Positions 1-5,369 of a stretch of 8,593 nt of DNA are shown here, piece by piece; within the stretch, counting starts at the first letter, position 1, and every line of letters begins with the position of its first letter. The notes under the pieces are model-generated. The model made no database searches. It was not told where the DNA came from and saw only the letters and a list, made by a program, of their open reading frames with translations. This DNA is from an uncultured Ruminococcus sp. GTDB taxonomy: Bacteria; Bacillota; Clostridia; Oscillospirales; Acutalibacteraceae. Where the stretch lies: the NCBI GenBank assembly GCA_902803035.1, contig CADCON010000031.1, positions 1-8,593 on the forward strand, given 5' to 3'. The position numbers were made by a program, and so were the translations under genes.

Positions 1-1
1 C

Positions 2-724
2 GGTCTGACAATGGCGGAGTACTTCCGCGATAAGGAAAATCAGGACGTTCTGCTCTTTATAGACAATATATTCAGATTCACGCAGGCTGGCAGCGAGGTT
101 TCGGCACTGCTGGGACGTATGCCCTCCGCCGTCGGCTACCAGCCGACGCTGGCGACCGAAATGGGCGCGCTGCAGGAGCGCATCACCTCCACCAAGAAAG
201 GCTCGATCACATCGGTGCAGGCGGTTTACGTGCCTGCCGACGACCTGACCGACCCGGCTCCGGCGACCACCTTCGCCCATCTCGACGCGACGACGGTTCT
301 TTCCAGAAGCATCGCTTCGCAGGGCATTTATCCGGCGGTCGATCCGCTGGAATCCACCAGCCGCATCCTCTCTCCGGAGAAGGTCGGCGAGGAGCATTAC
401 GCTGTCGCCAAGGAGGTGCAGCGCATTCTCCAGCGTTACAAGGAGCTGATGGACATTATCGCCATCATGGGCATGGATGAGCTGTCCGACGAGGACAAGA
501 AGCTGGTGCAGCGCGCCAGAAAGATTCAGCGGTTCCTGTCGCAGCCGTTCCATGTATCGGAGAAATTCACCGGCATCGAGGGCACGTATGTTCCGCTGAG
601 CGAAACGGTGAAGGGCTTCAAGGCGATCATCGACGGCGAATGCGACGACCTGCCCGAATCGGCATTCCTCTTCGCGGGAACCATCGACGAGGTCAGGGAA
701 AAGGCGGAAAGGGCTGCGAAATGA
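2..724 (+). CDS. atpD: ATP synthase F1 subunit beta, C-terminal half (5' truncated by window edge)
   Basis: Catalytic beta subunit of the F1Fo ATP synthase, which makes or hydrolyses ATP at the membrane-attached F1 head. The frame is open from base 2 and begins inside the protein (GLTMAEYFRD), so the true start lies upstream; about 240 of a usual ~465 residues are visible. Seen directly: the Walker B region LLFIDNIFRF, then SALLGRMPSAVGYQPTLATE, the ATEMGALQERI segment and the YVPADDLTDPAPATTFAHLD stretch, all near-invariant in beta subunits. The C-terminal helical domain carries the DELSDEDK and QPFHVSEKFTG segments. The gene ends in an ATGA overlap with atpC, the usual beta-epsilon order at the end of an atp operon. 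Nothing is odd in the visible part. The rest of the operon should lie upstream of the window. Confidence 0.98.
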   Translation, partial: GLTMAEYFRDKENQDVLLFIDNIFRFTQAGSEVSALLGRMPSAVGYQPTLATEMGALQERITSTKKGSITSVQAVYVPADDLTDPAPATTFAHLDATTVLSRSIASQGIYPAVDPLESTSRILSPEKVGEEHYAVAKEVQRILQRYKELMDIIAIMGMDELSDEDKKLVQRARKIQRFLSQPFHVSEKFTGIEGTYVPLSETVKGFKAIIDGECDDLPESAFLFAGTIDEVREKAERAAK

Positions 725-1014
725 GCGAAGTAAACAAGCTGGCTGATATCAGAACCTTCAAACTGAAAATCTCCTCGCCCGACGGAGATTCCTTCAAGGG
801 CAGAGTGGGTGAATTCTACGTCCGCACGACTGAGGGCGATATGGCGGTGCTGCCGGGTCACGCCCCGCTGATTGCCGTGACCGTGCCGTGTACGGCGCGT
901 TTTGTCACCTACGACGACGACGGAGACCCGCAGGAGCACGTCATCAAGGTGACCGGCGGTCTGCTTTCCGTGGACGGCGACCGTGTCGCTCTTCTCGCTT
1001 CCAAGCGGGATTAA
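721..1014 (+). CDS. atpC: ATP synthase F1 subunit epsilon, short form lacking the C-terminal helical domain
   Basis: Epsilon subunit of the F1 central stalk, coupling rotation to catalysis. The ATG overlaps the atpD stop (ATGA) and follows GGAAAGGG at 706-713 with a 7-base spacer, so this start is chosen. The product is 97 residues. An N-terminal extension of about ten residues precedes the family's beta-sandwich start (FKLKISSPDG). The conserved signatures GEFYVRTTEGDMAVLPGHAP and VTGGLLSVDGDRVALLA are present. Translation stops just after the last beta strand (LLASKRD). Typical bacterial epsilon proteins are about 130-140 residues, with two C-terminal helices that can extend and inhibit ATP hydrolysis; those helices are absent. 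No frame of the following 78 bases encodes a recognisable remnant, so this looks like a genuine short form rather than a frameshift. Short epsilon subunits are known in some other bacteria. Confidence 0.95.
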   Translation: MSEVNKLADIRTFKLKISSPDGDSFKGRVGEFYVRTTEGDMAVLPGHAPLIAVTVPCTARFVTYDDDGDPQEHVIKVTGGLLSVDGDRVALLASKRD

Positions 1015-1021
1015 TCTGAAA

Positions 1022-1042
1022 GAGTGCAGAGTGAGGAGTGAA
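1022..1042 (+). repeat. Three in-phase 7-base repeats (GAGTGNN) after atpC
   Basis: Three consecutive heptads with consensus GAGTGNN occupy 1022-1028, 1029-1035 and 1036-1042, between the atpC stop and the serpin start. They form the left part of the hairpin at 1027-1062. A related array (consensus GAATARN) lies at 8451-8478. Function is unknown. Confidence 0.6.
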
Positions 1043-1073
1043 GTGATTGACTCTTCACTCTGATTTCATTTTT
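1027..1073 (+). terminator. Hairpin with T-rich tail, candidate atp operon terminator
   Basis: CAGAGTGAGGAGT (1027-1039) pairs with ACTCTTCACTCTG (1050-1062) in a 13-bp stem with one G-T wobble and a 10-base loop. A T-rich but interrupted run follows at 1064-1073. Position after atpC fits a terminator of the ATP synthase operon. The stem is only moderately GC-rich and the T run is broken, so partial read-through into the serpin gene is possible. Confidence 0.5.
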
Positions 1074-1092
1074 GGAAAGGAGCATTCTCAAC

Positions 1093-2409
1093 ATGAAGCC
1101 ATCCATTTTCAGAAAAGCCGTCTGCGCCGCGCTCTCCGCGGCTCTGCTTCTCGGCGTGTGCGCCTGCGGAGGCGAAAACGCGGCCGGAAAGGACGGTCTT
1201 TCCGAAAGCACGACCGATCTGATGGCGAATGTCAGCCCCTCGCCCGACGCGCTTTCCTTCCGGAAGGACGCGGACAGGCAGCAGGCCTTTGAACGGGATT
1301 ACAATGAATTTGCCCTTACGCTCTTTAAACAATGCGCCGCGAAGGAAAGCAGGAAGAATACGCTGGTTTCCCCGCTGTCGGTCATGACCGCGCTTGCCAT
1401 GACGCAGAACGGCGCGGCGGGGGATACGCTGGAGCAGATGAACCGCACGCTCAGCCCGCTGACGTGGAGCCTGGACAGTGTGCTTCCCCTGCGGAGGGAC
1501 GAGCTGAACCAATATCTCGGCGTGTATCTGCGCGGCCTGCCTTCCGATGAAAAAGCGCGGCTCACCTCGGCCAATTCGATCTGGCTCAGGGAGAATTCAC
1601 TCGACTTCAGGAAGGAATTTTTGCAGACCAACGCTGATTACTTCGGCGCGGATGTCTTCTCTTCCAGGTTCGACCAGAAGACGCTCGCGGACATCAACCA
1701 ATGGGTGTCCGACAACACCGACGGCATGATTCCCTCCATTCTCGATGAGATTCCGGGGGCGGCGGTGATGTACCTCATCAACGCGCTTTCCTTTGACGCG
1801 GAGTGGGAGAACATCTACCGCGAGGATCAGCTTTATGAGAGAGAATTTACCGATATCGACGGCAAGACAGAGCCGGTGGTCATGATGAGCTCGGAGGAAC
1901 CGGTCTTTCTCAAGGACGGCAAGGCGAAGGGCTTTGTCAAGCCGTATGCTTCCGGCTACAGCTTTGTGGCCATGCTGCCGGACGAAGGCGTTTCGCTTGC
2001 CAAATATGTCAAATCCATGCGGTATGACAGAATTGCCACCCAGATCAGGTCGGAAACGCATGAGCCGGTACACGCTTCCATTCCCAGATTCAGCGCGGAG
2101 TATTCGGTCACGCTCAACGGCATTCTGTCGGAAGCGGGCATGACCGACGCCTTCGACCCGGAAAAGGCGGATTTCTCCGGCATGGCGGACGTGAAGCCGG
2201 GAATGCTTTACATCAGCCGTGTGCTGCACAAGACGGCAATCGAAGTGGACGAGCGCGGCACGAAGGCGGGCGCGGCCACGGCGGTTGAAATGATGAAAAA
2301 CGCCATGATGATGAATTCCGTCGTGCTTAACCGCCCGTTCGTGTATATGATCATCGACAACGAAAGCTGCCTGCCTGTTTTTATCGGTCAGGTGACGCAT
2401 ATCGGATAA
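1093..2409 (+). CDS. Serpin family protease inhibitor, predicted lipoprotein
   Basis: Serpins trap target proteases by a covalent suicide mechanism in which the cleaved reactive loop inserts into a beta sheet. ATG 1093 is chosen over an in-frame TTG at 1072 because AAAGGAG lies at 1076-1082, 10 bases upstream, and a signal peptide then starts at residue 1. The product is 438 residues: a basic N-terminus, a hydrophobic core, and VCAC ending at Cys25, a plausible though imperfect lipobox. Serpin signatures follow: LVSPLSVMTALAM, INQWVSDNTDGMIPSIL, the breach-region NALSFDAEWEN, an inhibitory hinge (E387, G389, T390, then small residues AGAATA), and NRPFVYMIID near the C-terminus. The reactive loop contains MMKNAMMM at residues 400-407. 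P1 is uncertain: hinge counting gives Asn402, but the loop is one residue longer than in alpha-1-antitrypsin. No convincing promoter was seen just upstream. Family assignment is firm; the target protease is unknown. Confidence 0.96.
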   Translation: MKPSIFRKAVCAALSAALLLGVCACGGENAAGKDGLSESTTDLMANVSPSPDALSFRKDADRQQAFERDYNEFALTLFKQCAAKESRKNTLVSPLSVMTALAMTQNGAAGDTLEQMNRTLSPLTWSLDSVLPLRRDELNQYLGVYLRGLPSDEKARLTSANSIWLRENSLDFRKEFLQTNADYFGADVFSSRFDQKTLADINQWVSDNTDGMIPSILDEIPGAAVMYLINALSFDAEWENIYREDQLYEREFTDIDGKTEPVVMMSSEEPVFLKDGKAKGFVKPYASGYSFVAMLPDEGVSLAKYVKSMRYDRIATQIRSETHEPVHASIPRFSAEYSVTLNGILSEAGMTDAFDPEKADFSGMADVKPGMLYISRVLHKTAIEVDERGTKAGAATAVEMMKNAMMMNSVVLNRPFVYMIIDNESCLPVFIGQVTHIG

Positions 2410-2422
2410 TGGCTGTGGCAGG

Positions 2423-2451
2423 TTGATTTTTCCGGAAAACTATGCTACAAT
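2423..2451 (+). promoter_or_regulatory. Sigma-70-type promoter for tagD with extended -10
   Basis: TTGATT (2423-2428) and TACAAT (2446-2451) are separated by 17 bases, and TG at 2443-2444 plus one base forms an extended -10. It begins 13 bases after the serpin stop and would start transcription near 2458, giving a leader of about 35 bases before tagD. Confidence 0.8.
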
Positions 2452-2492
2452 GATGACAGACATCATTATTGACAAAGGAGATCATTCAGACT

Positions 2493-2891
2493 ATGAAACG
2501 AGTTATCACATACGGTACGTTCGACCTGCTGCACTACGGACACATCAACCTGCTCAGAAGAGCCAAGGCGCTGGGGGATTATCTGGTCGTGTGTCTTTCC
2601 ACCGACGAATTCAACTGGAATGAGAAGCACAAGAAGTGCTATTTCACCTATGAACAGCGCAAGTCGCTGCTGGAAGCGATCCGCTATGTCGATCTGGTCA
2701 TCCCGGAGGAGAACTGGGACCAGAAGCGCAGCGATGTGCATGAATACCACATTGACACCTTTGTCATCGGGGACGACTGGACGGGAAAATTCGATTTCCT
2801 GCGCGAAGAGGGCTGCGAGGTGGTCTATCTCTCCCGCACACCGGAAATCAGCACCACCCAGATCAAGCAGGACCTCGGCGACAGGAAGTGA
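2493..2891 (+). CDS. tagD: Glycerol-3-phosphate cytidylyltransferase
   Basis: Cytoplasmic enzyme that joins CTP and sn-glycerol-3-phosphate to give CDP-glycerol, the activated precursor for poly(glycerol phosphate) teichoic acids and related glycerol-phosphate decorations. ATG 2493 is chosen because AAAGGAG sits at 2474-2480 (12-base spacer) and the protein then begins MKRVITYGTFDLLHYGH, matching TagD N-termini; the in-frame TTG at 2469 overlaps no better signal. At 132 residues it is full length for the family (about 130). The nucleotidyltransferase HxGH motif is H14-Y-G-H17, and the second signature is RTPEISTT at residues 115-122. FVIGDDWTGKFDFL is also typical. The gene has its own promoter and terminator, with no teichoic acid polymerase or transporter beside it. 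A related cytidylyl or adenylyl transferase is possible, but the close match to TagD throughout makes this the best call. Confidence 0.95.
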   Translation: MKRVITYGTFDLLHYGHINLLRRAKALGDYLVVCLSTDEFNWNEKHKKCYFTYEQRKSLLEAIRYVDLVIPEENWDQKRSDVHEYHIDTFVIGDDWTGKFDFLREEGCEVVYLSRTPEISTTQIKQDLGDRK

Positions 2892-2907
2892 CCGCTTAAG
2901 AAAACAG

Positions 2908-2950
2908 AAGGGCTTTGCCGTCGGACGCAAGTCGCGGCAGGGCCTTTTTT
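2908..2950 (+). terminator. Intrinsic terminator after tagD
   Basis: AAGGGCTTTGCCG (2908-2920) pairs with CGGCAGGGCCTTT (2935-2947) over 13 bp including three G-T pairs. A further GAC/GTC pairing inside is capped by a GCAA tetraloop, and six T residues run at 2945-2950. It begins 16 bases after the tagD stop and makes tagD a single-gene transcription unit. Confidence 0.88.
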
Positions 2951-3024
2951 GCGTTGTGCCGGCGAAGCTGTTTTCCGGCCGTTCAATTGGACAACTTGCC
3001 AGGGCGCAAAATATCGCATAACTA

Positions 3025-3054
3025 TTGACAAGGCCCGTTGAAAACTGCTATAAT
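3025..3054 (+). promoter_or_regulatory. Strong sigma-70-type promoter for the yicC-remA-gmk-rpoZ operon
   Basis: The -35 TTGACA (3025-3030) and -10 TATAAT (3049-3054) both match consensus, with an 18-base spacer and an extended -10 TG at 3046-3047. Transcription would start near 3060-3062, leaving a leader of about 80 bases before yicC. It is the only strong promoter seen between tagD and the end of the operon. The rest of the 2951-3141 gap shows only AT-rich sequence and short dyads. Confidence 0.9.
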
Positions 3055-3064
3055 GTAATTTACA
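3054..3064. promoter_or_regulatory. Perfect dyad at the predicted start site, candidate operator
   Basis: TGTAA-T-TTACA is an exact inverted repeat with 5-base arms around one central base. It shares a base with the -10 element and covers the predicted transcription start, where a repressor would block initiation. Further short symmetry follows in the leader (GTATT-C-AATAC at 3072-3082, and a second TTTACA at 3085-3090). The region is AT-rich, so chance is a real alternative. Confidence 0.3.
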
Positions 3065-3141
3065 GAAATATGTATTCAATACTGTTTACAAATTGATGAT
3101 TAACGATATCGGATAGATAATCGCACGAAAGGACAGAGAGC

Positions 3142-4020
3142 ATGGTAAGAAGCATGACGGGCTACGGCCACGCTCAGGCGACCCTTCACGGGCGCGATAT
3201 TTCGGTGGAAATACGGTCTGTGAATCACAAATTTTTTGATTTTTCGGTAAGAACGCCCCGCGGGTATTCTTTTGTCGAGGATAAAATCCGCAATTATGTG
3301 AAGGAACGGGTTGCCAGAGGCAAAATCGACGTATATGTGACCATTCTCACCGTCGATGAAACGGCGGCGCAGGTGATTCTCAACAAATCGCTTGCCGGGG
3401 GGTATATCAACGCGCTGCGGGAGCTTGCTTCGGAATTCGGGCTGACCGATGATATTTCGGTGTCCACCGTGGCAAGATATACCGACATCTTCACTGTGAA
3501 AAAGGCGGAGCAGGACGAGGAGGAGGTCTGGAATGACCTTCAGACCGTGCTTTCCGAAGCGGTGGCGCAATTCATCGCCATGCGGGAGACCGAGGGCGGC
3601 AAGATGCGCGATGACGTGATGAGCCGGATGGAGCATATTCTTGACATCGTAGGCGAAATTGAGAAGCTTTCCCCCCAGACGCTGGAGAATTACCGGGCGC
3701 GTCTGCGGGCGAAAATCGAGGAGCTGCTCGGCGACGCTTCGGTTGACGAGCAGCGGCTTCTCACCGAAACGGCGATTTTCGCCGACAAGATTGCCGTGGA
3801 CGAGGAAACCGTGCGGCTCAGGAGCCATTTTGACCAGATGCGCCAGATGCTGGATTCCGGGGAAGCGGTGGGGCGCAAACTCGACTTCATCGTGCAGGAA
3901 ATGAACCGCGAGGCCAACACCATCGGCTCCAAGTGCCAGAATTCCGACGTGGCGCATATGGTGGTGGAGATCAAGGCGGAGATCGAAAAGATCCGTGAGC
4001 AGATACAGAACATAGAGTAG
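3142..4020 (+). CDS. yicC: YicC/YloC family endoribonuclease
   Basis: Members of this family (YicC in E. coli, YloC in Bacillus) are reported to be endoribonucleases involved in RNA turnover; the protein acts in the cytoplasm. ATG 3142 follows AAAGGA and gives the family's canonical start MVRSMTGYGHA. The 292 residues match the usual length. The N-terminal domain holds VEIRSVNHKFFDFSVRTPR. The C-terminal (DUF1732-type) region ends with LDFIVQEMNREANTIGSK and DVAHMVVEIKAEIEKIREQI, the most conserved stretch of the family. The middle is helical and rich in charged residues. It is the first gene after the promoter at 3025 and precedes remA and gmk, as in many Firmicutes. Nothing is unusual in the protein; the exact RNA targets cannot be told from sequence. 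Confidence 0.96.
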   Translation: MVRSMTGYGHAQATLHGRDISVEIRSVNHKFFDFSVRTPRGYSFVEDKIRNYVKERVARGKIDVYVTILTVDETAAQVILNKSLAGGYINALRELASEFGLTDDISVSTVARYTDIFTVKKAEQDEEEVWNDLQTVLSEAVAQFIAMRETEGGKMRDDVMSRMEHILDIVGEIEKLSPQTLENYRARLRAKIEELLGDASVDEQRLLTETAIFADKIAVDEETVRLRSHFDQMRQMLDSGEAVGRKLDFIVQEMNREANTIGSKCQNSDVAHMVVEIKAEIEKIREQIQNIE

Positions 4021-4030
4021 CCGGCGTTCA

Positions 4031-4060
4031 CATTATTCCGCGAGAGAAGAAAGAATAGTG
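4031..4060 (+). other. Small hairpin between yicC and remA containing a GAATAGT unit
   Basis: CATTATTC (4031-4038) pairs with GAATAGTG (4053-4060) with one G-T wobble and a 14-base purine-rich loop. The right arm touches the remA Shine-Dalgarno (GGAGG at 4060-4064). The 10-mer AAGAATAGTG (4051-4060) recurs exactly at 8463-8472. There is no T run, so it is not a terminator. Confidence 0.35.
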
Positions 4061-4070
4061 GAGGCAGAGC

Positions 4071-4361
4071 ATGAAGCTGATCAATGTAGGTTACGGCAAT
4101 ATGGTTGCCGTGAGCCATATAATCGCCATCGTGAGTCCCGATTCCGCGCCCGTCAAGCGAATGGTGCAGGACGCCAAGGAGCGCGGCACCGCTGTTGACG
4201 CGACCTTCGGAAGGCGCACCAGAGCGGTGATCATCACCGACAGCGGTCATGTGATCCTGTCGGCGATCCAGCCGCGGCATATTGCCGGCAGGGCGGAGAA
4301 CCGCGAGGACGACACGGCGGATAATCCTGACGAAAGCGAGGAGAATGATTCAGATGAATAA
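4071..4361 (+). CDS. remA: RemA/DUF370 family DNA-binding regulator with acidic tail
   Basis: RemA (YlzA) is an oligomeric DNA-binding protein that in Bacillus subtilis activates biofilm matrix and osmoprotection genes. ATG 4071 follows GGAGG with a 6-base spacer. The product has 96 residues. Positions 1-74 match RemA closely: INVGYGNMVAVSHIIAIVSP, SAPVKRMV and DATFGRRTRAVIITDSGHVILSAIQP. The arginine pair R48-R49 lies where the Bacillus DNA-contacting pair is reported; the third reported arginine (R18 there) appears to be His16 here, by recalled alignment only. Residues 76-96 form an acidic tail (12 Asp/Glu of 21), which Bacillus RemA lacks. It sits between yicC and gmk, the standard Firmicutes position, and its stop overlaps the gmk start by 8 bases. 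Family membership is firm; regulatory targets in this organism are unknown. Confidence 0.93.
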   Translation: MKLINVGYGNMVAVSHIIAIVSPDSAPVKRMVQDAKERGTAVDATFGRRTRAVIITDSGHVILSAIQPRHIAGRAENREDDTADNPDESEENDSDE

Positions 4362-5007
4362 TTCATCAGGCAGGGGCGTCATCATAATAGTATCCGGACC
4401 GTCGGCGTCCGGCAAGGGAACGGTGGTCAGCCGGGCACTTGAGAAATCCGACGACGCGCGGGTGGATGTACGGCTTTCCGTTTCCATGACCACGCGCGGC
4501 ATAGGCAAGGGCGAGGTTGACGGGGAAACCTATTATTATGTGTCCAGGGAGAGCTTTGAAGAGAACATCGCAAGAGGCAATCTGGTGGAATACAACAGCT
4601 ATGCCGGCGAGTATTACGGCACACCCAAGGATAAGCTGGACAGCCTGCTGGATTCCGGCAGCAGCGTGATTCTGGAGATTGACGTCAACGGAGCCAGACA
4701 GGTGCTGGAGCAGTATCCTGACGCGGTGACCGTGTATATTCTGCCGCCTTCGTTTCAGGAGCTGGAATACCGCCTGAGAAACCGGGGGCGCGACAGCGAG
4801 GAAAAGATCAGGTACCGTCTTGCCCGCGGCAGGGAGGAAATCCCCGAAGCCCGCTGGTACGACTATATTCTGATCAACGAAATCATCGAGGAATCCGCGG
4901 ACGATCTTCTCTGCATCATCAGGGCGGAGCTGAACAGCCGCAGACGCGTAGAATACAAAATTGACGAGGTGCTTGCAACTTATGGAAAAGACGAAAAGAA
5001 CGATTGA
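4354..5007 (+). CDS. gmk: Guanylate kinase
   Basis: Phosphorylates GMP to GDP with ATP, an essential step in guanine nucleotide supply in the cytoplasm. Two in-frame ATGs exist, at 4345 and 4354. GAGGAG at 4338-4343 is only 1 base from the first but 10 bases from the second, so 4354 is chosen, giving 217 residues, near the family's usual 190-210. The P-loop is GPSASGKGT at residues 15-23. The GMP-binding and lid segments follow: SVSMTTRGIGKGEVDGETYYYVS, then NLVEYNSYAGEYYGTPKD, ILEIDVNGARQV, and RNRGRDSEEKIRYRL. The start lies within the end of remA (8-base overlap), and the 3' end overlaps rpoZ by 26 bases, so translational coupling is likely. Nothing essential appears missing. Confidence 0.97.
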   Translation: MNNSSGRGVIIIVSGPSASGKGTVVSRALEKSDDARVDVRLSVSMTTRGIGKGEVDGETYYYVSRESFEENIARGNLVEYNSYAGEYYGTPKDKLDSLLDSGSSVILEIDVNGARQVLEQYPDAVTVYILPPSFQELEYRLRNRGRDSEEKIRYRLARGREEIPEARWYDYILINEIIEESADDLLCIIRAELNSRRRVEYKIDEVLATYGKDEKND

Positions 5008-5326
5008 CGATATTTTTGAGATGTGCGACAGCCGGTATTCTCTGGTCAACGCGATCAGCAAAAAGGCCAGAGAGATCGCCGACGAGGCGGAGAACAATCA
5101 TGACGTGCTTTACCGCAAGCCGGTGAATATGGTCATTGACCGCCTGCTTGACGGAAGGGCGACCATCGAGCACATTGAAGCCGAGGAGGAGCAGGAGCAC
5201 CACGTTCATACGACTCCGGCGCAGGCCATGAATTACACCCTCGATTCCGATGACGACGAGCAGAGCTATTCCGACAGCGAAGGCGATGATGGCGAAGAAG
5301 AGGATAATCCGGAGGACGAGGAGTAA
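4982..5326 (+). CDS. rpoZ: DNA-directed RNA polymerase subunit omega with long acidic C-terminal tail
   Basis: Omega binds the beta-prime subunit and helps assemble RNA polymerase; in some bacteria it contributes to the ppGpp site. ATG 4982 is preceded by GAGGTG at 4966-4971 (10-base spacer) within the gmk reading frame, and gives 114 residues. The omega core is visible: IDDIFEMCDSRYSLVNAISKKAREIAD, then KPVNMVIDRLLDGRATIEHI, through about residue 66. Firmicutes omega proteins are often 60-80 residues. Here a linker (residues 67-87) leads to a strongly acidic tail, residues 88-114, with 17 Asp/Glu of 27 and no basic residue. It overlaps gmk by 26 bases and is followed by priA after 43 bases; in Bacillus, coaBC lies at that position and is absent here. 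Identity rests on the core motif and the gmk neighbour. Confidence 0.93.
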   Translation: MEKTKRTIDDIFEMCDSRYSLVNAISKKAREIADEAENNHDVLYRKPVNMVIDRLLDGRATIEHIEAEEEQEHHVHTTPAQAMNYTLDSDDDEQSYSDSEGDDGEEEDNPEDEE

Positions 5327-5369
5327 TTTCCGCTTGTGCTGCCATACGGCCTGAGGACGGTGATAAGAC

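Noticed and set aside
1047..1075. TTGACT as a possible -35 box for the serpin
   Set aside because: It lies inside the hairpin stem and no -10-like hexamer occurs 16-18 bases downstream.
1597..2400. Open frame on the minus strand opposite the serpin
   Set aside because: Composition is typical of an antisense shadow; the plus-strand serpin is unambiguous.
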